NCBI RefSeq assembly: GCF_008642275.1
Contig: NZ_CP029189.1
Coordinates: 496,001-560,000, forward strand
Direction of reading: 5' to 3'
Source: Streptomyces venezuelae
GTDB taxonomy: Bacteria > Actinomycetota > Actinomycetes > Streptomycetales > Streptomycetaceae
Length of the DNA: 64,000 nt
Shown here one piece after another: positions 46,572 to 55,117 of the stretch (positions within the stretch are counted from its first letter, which is position 1; each line of letters starts with the position of its first letter). Below the pieces are notes generated by a model. It was not told where the DNA came from. It did no database searches and saw only the letters and a list, made by a program, of their open reading frames with translations. The translations under genes were made by a program, and so were the position numbers.

Positions 46572-46620
46572 TTGCACTTTCCTGCAAGATAGCTCGCGTT
46601 TTCGCGCAACTTCAAGCAAC
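46572..46620. promoter_or_regulatory. Candidate operator of the DeoR-type regulator
   Basis: The 211-bp divergent region contains TTGCACTTTCCTGCAA (46572-46587), an inverted repeat TTGCA-6-TGCAA. Related CAAC/CAAG repeats follow (GCGCAACTTCAAGCAAC, to 46620). This AT-richer patch stands out from its surroundings. It lies 87 bp before the SIS gene start and about 77 bp before the regulator start. Assignment to the DeoR protein is by position only. Confidence 0.5.
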
Positions 46621-46696
46621 CACGGGGTGATGTGCTGAGTTAGTGTCGCCGGGTGGCCCGGCCGAGGCCACGGGACGAGTACGGGAGGGGCGGCCG

Positions 46697-47476
46697 ATGA
46701 CCCGCAAGGAGCGCTGGCAGACACTGCTGGACCTGCTGGTGGAACGGGGCGAGCTGGAGGTGGAACCGGCCGCCGAGGCCCTCGGTGTGTCCGCCGCGAC
46801 CATCCGCCGCGACCTCGACCAGCTCGCCGAGCAGCAACTGCTGGTCCGTACGCGCGGAGGGGCGGTGGTGCACGGGGTCTCGTACGAACTCCCGCTGCGC
46901 TACCGGACGTCACGCCGCGCCGCGGAGAAGCGCCGGATCAGCGAGGCGGTGGCGGCCCTGATCGCCCCCGGCGAGGTGATCGGCCTGACGGGCGGCACCA
47001 CGACCACCGAGGTGGCGCGCGCGCTGGCCGGGCGCCCGGACCTGGCCCAGGGTTCGCCGGCGCTCACCGTGGTCACCAACGCCCTCAACATCGCGGGCGA
47101 GCTGGTGATCCGGCCTCAGTTCAAGATCGTGCTGACCGGCGGAGTCGCACGCTCCCAGTCGTACGAACTGACCGGGCCGCTCGCCGAACAGGTCCTCGGG
47201 CAGCTCGCGGTGGACACCGCGGTGCTCGGCGTGGACGGCTTCGACCCGCAGGACGGCGCGGCGACCCGGCACGAGGACGAGGCCTCGGTCAACCGCCTGC
47301 TGTGCGAACGGGCCCGCCGGGTGGTCGTCGCGGCCGACTCCAGCAAGCTGGGCGTTCGCGCCTTCGCCCGGATCTGCGCGACCTCGTCGGTGGACGTCCT
47401 GGTGACGGACACGGACCTGGCCCCGGCCGTGGCCCGGGCCTTCACCGCGGCGGGGGTCGACGTCATCACGGTGTGA
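46697..47476 (+). CDS. DeoR/GlpR-family transcriptional regulator (AgaR-like)
   Basis: An ATG at 46697 after GGGAGGGG gives 259 residues. The N-terminal winged helix is of the DeoR type (ERWQTLLDLLVERGELEVEP and LGVSAATIRRDLDQLAEQQL). The C-terminal sugar-phosphate sensor has GLTGGTTTTEVARAL and VNRLLCERARRVVVAADSSK. Such repressors respond to phosphorylated sugars. Its position divergent to the SIS/aldolase pair suggests it controls that operon through the repeats at 46572-46620. Confidence 0.92.
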   Translation: MTRKERWQTLLDLLVERGELEVEPAAEALGVSAATIRRDLDQLAEQQLLVRTRGGAVVHGVSYELPLRYRTSRRAAEKRRISEAVAALIAPGEVIGLTGGTTTTEVARALAGRPDLAQGSPALTVVTNALNIAGELVIRPQFKIVLTGGVARSQSYELTGPLAEQVLGQLAVDTAVLGVDGFDPQDGAATRHEDEASVNRLLCERARRVVVAADSSKLGVRAFARICATSSVDVLVTDTDLAPAVARAFTAAGVDVITV

Positions 47477-47531
47477 ACCGAACGCGGAACGGGCGAACGG
47501 CGAACGGGGAACGGGCGAGCGGGCCAGCGGG

Positions 47532-47560
47532 CGGGGGGCGGAGGGGGCGGAGGGGGGCGG
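47532..47560. other. G-rich tract with G-quadruplex potential
   Basis: The convergent intergenic region has GCGGGGGGCG GAGGGGGCGG and a further GGGGGG run within 29 bp, after a tract of GAACGG-like repeats (47480-47516). Four or more G-runs on the plus strand could form a quadruplex in the 3' end of the DeoR transcript. Confidence 0.5.
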
Positions 47561-47610
47561 CTGCCGGGCCCGTCCGGCCGTCCACCGCACCGCCCGCCCC
47601 TCCCCTGTGC

Positions 47611-49548
47611 CTACAGCGGCATGGTGCGGCTGGCGACGAGCTCGCCCACGGCGTATCCCTCGACCTGCACCGACCGGGCGGCCGTGGCTCCCGGCACGGT
47701 GACGTCGGCCTGGCCGTCGGGGACGTCCACGGAGGCACCGGGACGCCGGTCGAGGTAGACGTCGACGCGGTCGATGTTGGCCGTCGTCAGCCTGAGGCGG
47801 AGCGCCCCGTCGGCACGCGCGACATTGGCGATGTTCAGCTCCCGCACGGGCTGGGCCGCCAGCAGTTCACCGGCTCGCGCCAGGAGGTCGGCGTTGCCTT
47901 CCAGCAGGTCGCGCCGGGTCATCCGGTGGCGTACGTCCGGTACGACGCCCAGGTCCTCCAGGGGTGTGCCGGAGCGGTCACCGACCCGCAGGGAACGGCG
48001 GATCGACACGCGCATGCCGGCTCCGTTCGGCAGCGGCCGGTAGGGCGAGGAGGCGAGCGGGAAGTCCGCGAGGAAGTCGCCCTGTTCCCAGACGTTGGCG
48101 CCGCCGGCCCCGGTGTTGTCGTCGGTGCCGAGCACGGTCCCGATCCGGTGGTCCTGGAAGCCGGCGGCGAACATGTCGGTGGCGGAGTAGCACCGGGCGT
48201 TGGTGACGAGGACGACCGGGCCGAAGTACTGCTGGCCCTTCTCGTTGGCCAGGTCCTCCGGAGTGAGGGGCAGCGCGGCGGAGAAGGTGGCGCCGGTCTC
48301 GACCGCCTGCTCCATCGACGGCACCCACGGGTCCAGCTGTCCGCTGCTCCGGCAGATCCGCAGGTTGAGCGGGGTGTTGATGAACTGGAAGGACTCGGGC
48401 GTGATGTGACGTGCGGTCAGGGTCTGCAGGGTGCGCTCCGCCGCCCAGACGGAGCCACCGCCGTTGTCCCGCACGTCGACGATCAGGCCGTTCTGCGGAA
48501 GCGTGCCGATGAGCCGGACGAACTCGTCGACGAAGGCCCGGGAGTCGGGAACCATGAAGGTGTGGATGCGGATGTGGCCGAAGTTCCCTGAAGGGGTCTC
48601 GACGGAGCGGGCCGTGAACACCTCCGGCATCGTGCTCGCGATCTCCCCGGCCGCGGACCGGGGTGACTCTCCCGCGGCCACCGCCTGCTGCTGCTCGATG
48701 ACATGGGGGACGTAGAGCATGACCTTGGCCCGGCTGATCTCCTCGGACTCGTAGTCCACTCCCAGGACCAGCGCCTCCTCGCCATCGGGTCCGGCCTGCT
48801 CCCCGAAGACGTCCACGATCTTCCAGAACACCCGCAGTTCGCGCTGGACGCCGTCGGTGCCGAGGTAGCTGACGGTCACCCACTCCTCGAACGGGGGCAG
48901 GTGGGCGGAGAGCGAGCGCACCGTCAGCGACTCGATGCCCCGGCTGCGACGCGCCGCCACGTTGCCGCCGGCGAACCGGCCCGCGTTGAGCTCGACGGCC
49001 TGCCCGATGGGGACTCCGCTCCAGTGCGTGATCTCGGCCCCGGGCTCGAAACCGGGCGCGGAGAAGCCCTGCATGACGAGGGTGACCAGGAAGCGCGGCT
49101 CCGGTCCGTCGGTGGTCTCCTCGACCAGGAAGGGCAGGAAGGCGATCTTCTTCGCGAACGGCGCGGGCAGTTGGTAGTTGGTGTGCAGGTCCCGCACCGA
49201 GTTGAACACCTTCGACATCTCCGAGTGGAAGATCCACTCGGGTGGCATGGTGGCCGGTGTCTGCTGCTCCAGCTGCCGGCGGATCAGGCGCAGCCGCTGT
49301 ACGGGGTTGACGGCGTGCATCGCGATCTTCAGCGGCAGGTGTACGTAGTTCTGCTCCAGCAGCACCAGCGCCTGGTCGACGAGGAGGGTCCGCTGCTCCA
49401 GGGTGAGGGTGCCCGCGTCCTCCAGGAAGGTGTCGAGCTCGGTGGCGGCTGCCAGGTGATCACGGACCACCTCGGCCGAGTGCTTGAGGTAGTCGGGGTC
49501 GTCGGGGGTGCCGGCGGTTTCGGCGGTTTCGGCGGTGGCTCGGCCCAT
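47611..49548 (-). CDS. S41-family (C-terminal processing) peptidase
   Basis: The 645-residue protein starts at an ATG preceded by CACGGAGGCATC. The tail-specific protease core contains NGLIVDVRDNGGGSVWAAER and the probable catalytic-serine region VTNARCYSATDMFAAGFQDH, followed by TGAGGANVW. A PDZ-like region is suggested by GFEPGAEITHWSGVPIGQAV. There is no clear signal peptide, so it may be cytoplasmic, unlike most S41 enzymes. The N terminus has a TAETAETAG repeat encoded by a 9-bp duplication. No partner gene is adjacent. Confidence 0.88.
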   Translation of the reverse strand: MGRATAETAETAGTPDDPDYLKHSAEVVRDHLAAATELDTFLEDAGTLTLEQRTLLVDQALVLLEQNYVHLPLKIAMHAVNPVQRLRLIRRQLEQQTPATMPPEWIFHSEMSKVFNSVRDLHTNYQLPAPFAKKIAFLPFLVEETTDGPEPRFLVTLVMQGFSAPGFEPGAEITHWSGVPIGQAVELNAGRFAGGNVAARRSRGIESLTVRSLSAHLPPFEEWVTVSYLGTDGVQRELRVFWKIVDVFGEQAGPDGEEALVLGVDYESEEISRAKVMLYVPHVIEQQQAVAAGESPRSAAGEIASTMPEVFTARSVETPSGNFGHIRIHTFMVPDSRAFVDEFVRLIGTLPQNGLIVDVRDNGGGSVWAAERTLQTLTARHITPESFQFINTPLNLRICRSSGQLDPWVPSMEQAVETGATFSAALPLTPEDLANEKGQQYFGPVVLVTNARCYSATDMFAAGFQDHRIGTVLGTDDNTGAGGANVWEQGDFLADFPLASSPYRPLPNGAGMRVSIRRSLRVGDRSGTPLEDLGVVPDVRHRMTRRDLLEGNADLLARAGELLAAQPVRELNIANVARADGALRLRLTTANIDRVDVYLDRRPGASVDVPDGQADVTVPGATAARSVQVEGYAVGELVASRTMPL

Positions 49549-49685
49549 GATGCCTCCGTGGTCGGGGTGGGCTCCTACGGCTCGGGGCACAGTCTTCGAC
49601 CGTGGGGGCCGCCCTTGACAGAGCGCGCGCCGGAGTTCACCCGTACAGGCGCGTGGCGAAACCATTCACCCTGCCACCGGGTGCC

Positions 49686-50600
49686 TCAGTGGGTCGGCAG
49701 GCGCTCCGACTCCCGGACCAGTGCCGCCAGGACGGGGGCGATCAGCGGGTGGGTCTCGCCGCCTCGGCGGGTGGCCGCGAAGACCCGGCGGGTGGCGGCC
49801 GGGCCGGTGACCGGGCGGACCTGGACCTCCTTGAGGTCCATGCCGCGCAGGGCCGAGCGCGGGACGAGGGCCACTCCGGCCCCCGCGCCGACCAGCGCCG
49901 TCACGGCGCGGAAGTCGTCCGAGGAGTGCACCAGCCGGGGCTGGAAGCCCGCCAGTTCACAGGCGAGCAGCGTCACGTCGTGGCAGGGGTTGCCGGGGTA
50001 CTGGCCCACCCAGTCCGAATCGGCAAGGTCGGCCAGGGACACCGCGGGCAGGTCCGCCAGCGGGTGCCCCGAGGGCAGGACCGCGTCGAAGGGTTCCGCG
50101 TACAGCGGGAGGACGGACAGCCGCGCGTCGTCGGCACCGGGGCCGCCGCGGTACTCGACGGCCAGAGCGAGGTCCGCCTCGCCGTCCAGCAGCAGCGGCA
50201 GGCTCTGGTCTCCCTCGGCGTCCCGGACCCGCAGCCGGATGCCGGGCCGTTCCAGGGCGAGCCGGGCGATGGCCGGGGCCAGGACTTCCGCGATGCCCGT
50301 CGCGAAGGCGGCGACGGTGACCTCGCCCGCCGAACCGCCCGCGTACGCCGCGAGTTCCGCCTCCGCCCGCTCCAGCTGTGCGAGCACCTCGTGGGCGTGG
50401 CCGAGCAGGATCTCACCGGCCGCGGTGAGCCGTACGCCCCGGCCGCTGCGGGTGAGCAGGGCGTGGCCCGTCTCCTGCTCCAGGGCGGCGAGCTGCTGGG
50501 AAACGGCCGAAGGGGTCAGGTAGAGGGCTGCGGCCGCGGCGGTCACCGTACGGTGGTCCGCCACGGCCCGCAGGATGCGCAGCCGGCGGGGGTCGATCAC
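49686..50600 (-). CDS. LysR-family transcriptional regulator
   Basis: A GTG at 50600 gives 304 residues. The N-terminal winged HTH is LRILRAVADHRTVTAAAAAL, then LTPSAVSQQLAALEQETGHA. The effector domain (about 90-295) has the two-lobed periplasmic-binding-like pattern. It lies 48 bp after the kbl stop on the same strand. It may therefore be co-transcribed with tdh-kbl or act on an unlinked target; LysR regulators more often sit divergent to their targets. The effector is unknown. Confidence 0.92.
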   Translation of the reverse strand: MIDPRRLRILRAVADHRTVTAAAAALYLTPSAVSQQLAALEQETGHALLTRSGRGVRLTAAGEILLGHAHEVLAQLERAEAELAAYAGGSAGEVTVAAFATGIAEVLAPAIARLALERPGIRLRVRDAEGDQSLPLLLDGEADLALAVEYRGGPGADDARLSVLPLYAEPFDAVLPSGHPLADLPAVSLADLADSDWVGQYPGNPCHDVTLLACELAGFQPRLVHSSDDFRAVTALVGAGAGVALVPRSALRGMDLKEVQVRPVTGPAATRRVFAATRRGGETHPLIAPVLAALVRESERLPTH

Positions 50601-50648
50601 CCCACCATTGTCTCAGGGTGCAGAGGCCCTTCGGACCTCGTGCTCCTC

Positions 50649-51857
50649 TCAGGCCCCAGTGGTCCCGAGGGCCGCGCGGGCGTCGATGAAGGCGGCCACC
50701 GCGCGCTCGACGTCGGCCGTGGAGTGGGCCGCGGAGAGCTGGACGCGGATGCGGGCCGCGCCCATCGGCACCACCGGGTAGGAGAAGCCGATCACGTACA
50801 CGCCGCGCTCCAGGAGCAGCTCCGCCATCCTGGCCGCCTCGGCCGCGTCGCCGATCATGACGGGGGCGATGGCGTGGTCGCCGGGCAGGACCTCGAAGCC
50901 CGCCTCGGTCATCTTCGTACGGAAGAGCGCGGTGTTGGCGGCGAGGTGTTCGCGCAGGTCACCGGCCGACTCCAGCAGGTCGAGGACCTTGAGGGAGGCG
51001 GCCGCGATGACCGGGGCGAGGGAGTTGGAGAAGAGGTACGGGCGCGAGCGCTGGCGCAGCAGCTCCACGATCTCGGCGCGCGCCGCGACATAACCGCCGG
51101 AGGCGCCGCCGAGGGCCTTGCCCAGGGTGCCGGTGATGATGTCGACGCGGTCCATCACGCCGTGCAGCTCGGGGGTGCCGCGGCCGCCGGGGCCGACGAA
51201 GCCGACGGCGTGCGAGTCGTCGACCATGACCATGGCGTCGTAGCGGTCGGCCAGGTCGCAGATCTCCGCGAGCGGGGCCACGTAGCCGTCCATGGAGAAG
51301 ACGCCGTCGGTGACGATCAGCTTGCGGCGGGCGCCGCCCTCGGTGGCTTCCTTGAGGCGGGCTTCGAGCTCGGCCAGGTCACGGTTGGCGTAGCGGAAGC
51401 GCTTGGCCTTGCTGAGCCGGATGCCGTCGATGATCGAGGCGTGGTTGAGGGCGTCGGAGATGACCGCGTCCTCGGCGCCGAGCAGGGTCTCGAAGACGCC
51501 GCCGTTGGCGTCGAAGCAGGAGGAGTAGAGGATCGTGTCCTCCTGGCCGAGGAAGGCCGAGAGCCGCGCCTCCAGCTCCTTGTGCACCTCCTGGGTGCCG
51601 CAGATGAAGCGGACGGAGGCCATTCCGTAGCCCCAGCGGTCCAGGGCTTCCTTCGCGGCGGCGACGACCTCGGGGTGGTCGGCCAGCCCCAGGTAGTTGT
51701 TGGCGCAGAAGTTGAGCACCTCGCCGGCGGCGCCGCCCGAGGTGACGGCGACGGCCGCGCTCTGCGGGGTGCCGATGACGCGCTCGGGCTTGTGCAGGCC
51801 GGCGGCGCGGATCTCGTCGAGGGTGGAGCGCAGTTCCTCGCGGACGGTCTCGAACAT
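50649..51857 (-). CDS. kbl: Glycine C-acetyltransferase (2-amino-3-ketobutyrate CoA ligase)
   Basis: The 402-residue protein is a PLP-dependent alpha-oxoamine synthase, with [40 protein letters not shown] and the PLP lysine in [18 protein letters not shown]. It converts 2-amino-3-oxobutyrate and CoA to glycine and acetyl-CoA, the second step of threonine degradation. The preceding gene encodes the matching threonine dehydrogenase, which removes doubt among AONS family members. A strong hairpin lies between the two genes (51898-51941), 41 bp before the start. Confidence 0.95.
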   Translation of the reverse strand: MFETVREELRSTLDEIRAAGLHKPERVIGTPQSAAVAVTSGGAAGEVLNFCANNYLGLADHPEVVAAAKEALDRWGYGMASVRFICGTQEVHKELEARLSAFLGQEDTILYSSCFDANGGVFETLLGAEDAVISDALNHASIIDGIRLSKAKRFRYANRDLAELEARLKEATEGGARRKLIVTDGVFSMDGYVAPLAEICDLADRYDAMVMVDDSHAVGFVGPGGRGTPELHGVMDRVDIITGTLGKALGGASGGYVAARAEIVELLRQRSRPYLFSNSLAPVIAAASLKVLDLLESAGDLREHLAANTALFRTKMTEAGFEVLPGDHAIAPVMIGDAAEAARMAELLLERGVYVIGFSYPVVPMGAARIRVQLSAAHSTADVERAVAAFIDARAALGTTGA

Positions 51858-51897
51858 GGTGCGGTTCTCCTTGTGCGGCGGAGGGCGACGAGGGAGG

Positions 51898-51941
51898 GGG
51901 CCGGGCCCCGCGGAGGGGGGAGGGTGTGCGGGGCCCGGCCC
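51898..51941. other. Strong GC hairpin between tdh and kbl
   Basis: GGGCCGGGCCCCGC (51898-51911) pairs perfectly with GCGGGGCCCGGCCC (51928-51941) around a 16-nt G-rich loop. It lies in the 142-bp gap between tdh and kbl, on the transcribed strand of both. With no T-run in the mRNA sense it is not a classical terminator. Attenuation, mRNA processing or stabilisation are possible. Confidence 0.75.
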
Positions 51942-51999
51942 GAGGGAGATGGTTCGGTGGGTACGGCGGCCGGTGGGGCCCGGCCGGTACGGCGGGCGG

Positions 52000-53028
52000 T
52001 TACGCCGTCCAGTCCAGGATGATCTTGCCGCTGCGGGCGGTCGACGCCTCGTCGAAGGCGGCCTCGAAGTCGCGGTGCGAGTAACGGCCGGTGATGACCG
52101 GGCTGAGGTCGAGCCCGCCCTCCAGCAGGACGGTCATCGCGTACCAGGTCTCGAACATCTCACGGCCGTAGATGCCCTTGATCGTGATCATCGAGGTGAC
52201 CACCTTCGCCCAGTCCACCGGGAACTCCTGCGCGGGCAGACCGAGCATGGCGATGCGGCCGCCGTGCGTCATGTTGTCGATCATGTCGCGCATGGCCTCG
52301 GCGCGGCCGGACATCTCCAGGCCGATGTCGAAGCCCTCGCGCAGGCCGAGCTTGGCCTGGGCCTCGGCGATGGAGGACTCGGCGACGTTGACGGCGAGGG
52401 TGGCGCCCGCCTTGCGGGCGATCTCCAGGCGCTCGGGGCTGACGTCGGTGATGACCACGTTGCGCGCACCGGCGTGCCGGGCCACGGCCGCCGCCATGAT
52501 CCCGATCGGGCCGGCGCCGGTGATCAGGACGTCCTCGCCGACCAGCGGGAAGGACAGCGCCGTGTGCACGGCGTTGCCGAACGGGTCGAAGATCGCGGCG
52601 ACGTCCAGGTCCACGGGGGTGCGGTGGACCCACACGTTCTGGGCGGGCAGCACCACGTACTCGGCGAAGGCGCCGTCGCGGCCGACTCCCAGTCCGATCG
52701 TGCTGCGGCACAGGTGACGGCGGCCGGCCAGGCAGTTGCGGCACTTGCCGCACACCAGGTGGCCCTCGCCGCTGACCAGCGCGCCGACCTCGATGTCCTG
52801 GACGTCCGCGCCGAGCGCCGCGACCTCGCCGACGAACTCGTGGCCGAGGACCAGGGGGGTCTTGACGGCGCCCTGCGCCCAGCCGTCCCAGGCGCGGATG
52901 TGCAGGTCGGTACCGCAGATGCCGGTGCGCAGCACCTTGATCAGCACGTCGCCGGGGCCGTACTCGGGCTCGGGGACGTCCATGAGCCACAGGCCGGGTT
53001 CTGCCTTGTGCTTGACGAGTGCCTTCAT
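52000..53028 (-). CDS. tdh: L-threonine 3-dehydrogenase
   Basis: The 342-residue protein is a zinc MDR dehydrogenase with [32 protein letters not shown], the structural-zinc cysteines of [20 protein letters not shown], and NAD motif [19 protein letters not shown]. The segment [16 protein letters not shown] is characteristic of Tdh. It oxidises threonine to 2-amino-3-ketobutyrate for the Kbl enzyme encoded downstream. The ATG at 53028 has only a weak purine stretch before it; upstream in-frame codons do not add conserved sequence. Confidence 0.95.
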   Translation of the reverse strand: MKALVKHKAEPGLWLMDVPEPEYGPGDVLIKVLRTGICGTDLHIRAWDGWAQGAVKTPLVLGHEFVGEVAALGADVQDIEVGALVSGEGHLVCGKCRNCLAGRRHLCRSTIGLGVGRDGAFAEYVVLPAQNVWVHRTPVDLDVAAIFDPFGNAVHTALSFPLVGEDVLITGAGPIGIMAAAVARHAGARNVVITDVSPERLEIARKAGATLAVNVAESSIAEAQAKLGLREGFDIGLEMSGRAEAMRDMIDNMTHGGRIAMLGLPAQEFPVDWAKVVTSMITIKGIYGREMFETWYAMTVLLEGGLDLSPVITGRYSHRDFEAAFDEASTARSGKIILDWTA

Positions 53029-53237
53029 GGGGTGGCTCCAGGCATGCGGAAGGGTACGCCGCGGGCGGGGGCCCGAACGGCGGCGGTGACGTGCACCAAT
53101 CTGCCGATCGGCGCGGTGATCAGTCCATCGAGACTTTCTTAAGCGGGTCGACAGCACAGCTTCACGCCTATGCTCCTCCCGTGACGGGGATGGGGCTCGC
53201 GCCGGCGACGGCGCGGGAAAAAGGGGAGGTGAGGGGC

Positions 53238-54146
53238 GTGCCGAGTCTGCGCAGCAGAGCGCTGTCGGTGGCGCTGACCGCAGCGGGACGGCGAAGACGG
53301 TACGCGAGCGCGGAGGCCGTCCGGAGCCGGGTGGCCGAGTCCGCCCGCCGGCCCGCCTCCCATCTGCCGCCGCGGTCCCTGGGGCGGGTCGCCGACATCT
53401 CGCGGACCTTCGTCGGCGCCTGGCCGGTGTACGACGTGTCCCCGCTCGGGGAGGAGCCCGCGGCCCATGTGCTGTACGTCCACGGCGGCGGCTACGTCCA
53501 CGAGCTGGTCCGCCCGCACTGGGCGCTGATCCGGACCCTGGTCACGCGGGCGCGGGCGCGCGTGGTCGTCCCCGCGTACATCCTCGCTCCGCGCGGTACC
53601 GCCGACCGGACCGTCCCGGTCGCCGCCGACCTGCTGAGCGGGCTGATCGCGGGCGGCGGATCCGGCGGGACGGTGCTGATCGGGGACTCCGCCGGGGCGG
53701 GGCTGGCGCTGGCCGCCGCGCAGCGGCTGCGCGACCGCACCGGGGACCAGCCGTCCCGGATCGTGCTGATCTCGCCCTGGCTGGACGTGACCATGAGCCA
53801 TCCGGACCAGGCGGCCATCGAGGCGGTCGATCCGCTGCTGGCCCGGCCGGGGCTGCGGGAGGCCGGGCGGTTGTACGCCGGAACCCTGGCCGCCGAGGAT
53901 CCCCGGGTGAGCCCGCTGCACGGCGGCTTCGCCGGGCTGGCCCCGATGACGGTGTTCACCGGGACCCGGGACGTGCTGACCACCGACAGCCGGGAGCTGC
54001 TGCGCCGGGCGCGCGCGGAGGGGGCCGATGTGGAGTTCCACGAGGCGGCGGGACTGCCGCACGGGTACCCGCTGCTGCCCGTGCCGGAGGGGCGGGCGGC
54101 GCGCGAGCGGATCGTCGAACTGATCAGGTCGACGGCGGAGCGCTGA
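53238..54146 (+). CDS. Alpha/beta hydrolase of the hormone-sensitive-lipase type
   Basis: I chose the GTG at 53238 because AGGGGAGGTGAGG lies just upstream; GTG 53181 and ATG 53190 are alternatives. The 302-residue protein has the oxyanion motif [15 protein letters not shown], nucleophile elbow [10 protein letters not shown], acid in [14 protein letters not shown] and His in [10 protein letters not shown]. This gives a Ser-Asp-His triad of an HSL-family esterase. There is no signal peptide, so a cytoplasmic carboxylesterase is likely. It diverges from tdh; its substrate is unknown. Confidence 0.9.
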   Translation: MPSLRSRALSVALTAAGRRRRYASAEAVRSRVAESARRPASHLPPRSLGRVADISRTFVGAWPVYDVSPLGEEPAAHVLYVHGGGYVHELVRPHWALIRTLVTRARARVVVPAYILAPRGTADRTVPVAADLLSGLIAGGGSGGTVLIGDSAGAGLALAAAQRLRDRTGDQPSRIVLISPWLDVTMSHPDQAAIEAVDPLLARPGLREAGRLYAGTLAAEDPRVSPLHGGFAGLAPMTVFTGTRDVLTTDSRELLRRARAEGADVEFHEAAGLPHGYPLLPVPEGRAARERIVELIRSTAER

Positions 54147-54185
54147 GGGCACGGCGGTGACGGGCGGATCGCTGACGGCCGCGCC

Positions 54186-54923
54186 TCAGGCCGTGCAGGT
54201 CATCAGCGAGCTGATCGGCCACGCGCGGTACGCCGTCCAGTACGCCTCGTCGCGTACGGCGTCGGCGGGAGGGGTCCGGTTCGGCTGCCAGCCGACGGTG
54301 ACGAAGCCCGCGTCGACGGCGGCCTCGGCGAGGTCGGCGTGCGCCCACTCGCGGAACTCGAAGGGCACCGGGGGCTCGGTCAGGAAGTGCGCCTTGAGCA
54401 GCGGCGCGTCGCCGTCCGGGACCCGGTCGAGGATGCGCACCCCGTACGGCGACCAGTCCACGCGCGGGAACGCCCCCGCGTTGGGAACGATGGCGAGCAG
54501 CCGCCCGCCCGCCCGCAGGTTGGCCCGGACGGACCGGAACATCGCGTGCAGCGACCTGCGGTCGGGCGCGTAGCTGAAGACGTACGCGGCGGTCGCGAGG
54601 TCGAAGGGGCCCAGGTGCGGCAGGCCCGCGGCGTCGGCGACGTGGTACTCGACGTCCGGCCGGTCCTTGGTCGCCTCGTGCGCGCGGGCCTGCCGGATCA
54701 TCTCCTCGGAGACGTCCACGCCGACGGTCCGCCGGGCCCCGCCGCGGGCCAGCAGCCGGGTGTTGTATCCGTATCCGCAGGCCAGGTCGAGGGCGTCGAG
54801 GCCGCGTACCCCGCCGAGGGCGTCGAGGGCGCCGTGCAGGGTGTAGGTGTCGGCCGCGGAGAAGGCCGCCGTGCTCGTGGACTGCGCGTAGCGCTCGCCG
54901 ATGGTGTCGTACTGGAACCGCAT
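54186..54923 (-). CDS. Class I SAM-dependent methyltransferase
   Basis: The 245-residue protein has motif I LDALDLACGYGYNTRLLARG, an acidic loop VGVDVSEEMIRQARAHE, and motif II region YHVADAAGLPHLGPFDLATA, as in UbiE/Methyltransf_11-type enzymes. It methylates a small molecule of unknown identity. The ATG at 54923 follows GGAAGGCAGAGC. It is convergent with the esterase gene (39 bp between stops) and divergent from the phosphatase gene. Confidence 0.92.
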   Translation of the reverse strand: MRFQYDTIGERYAQSTSTAAFSAADTYTLHGALDALGGVRGLDALDLACGYGYNTRLLARGGARRTVGVDVSEEMIRQARAHEATKDRPDVEYHVADAAGLPHLGPFDLATAAYVFSYAPDRRSLHAMFRSVRANLRAGGRLLAIVPNAGAFPRVDWSPYGVRILDRVPDGDAPLLKAHFLTEPPVPFEFREWAHADLAEAAVDAGFVTVGWQPNRTPPADAVRDEAYWTAYRAWPISSLMTCTA

Positions 54924-55117
54924 GCTCTGCCTTCCGGTGACCTGCCGGGGGTGGGACGCGTGCGTATCGTGCCCCGCGGCGCCGTCCGGGGGCGGTCCGC
55001 ACACCCGTGCGTCCCCCGGACGAGGGAAGGGGTCCGGCCTATCGGCCGGGGCAGGGCCGCGGGCCGCGACCAGCCAGGATGCAGGCGGCGGCGCCGAGGG
55101 CGCATCCTGGCTGTGTG

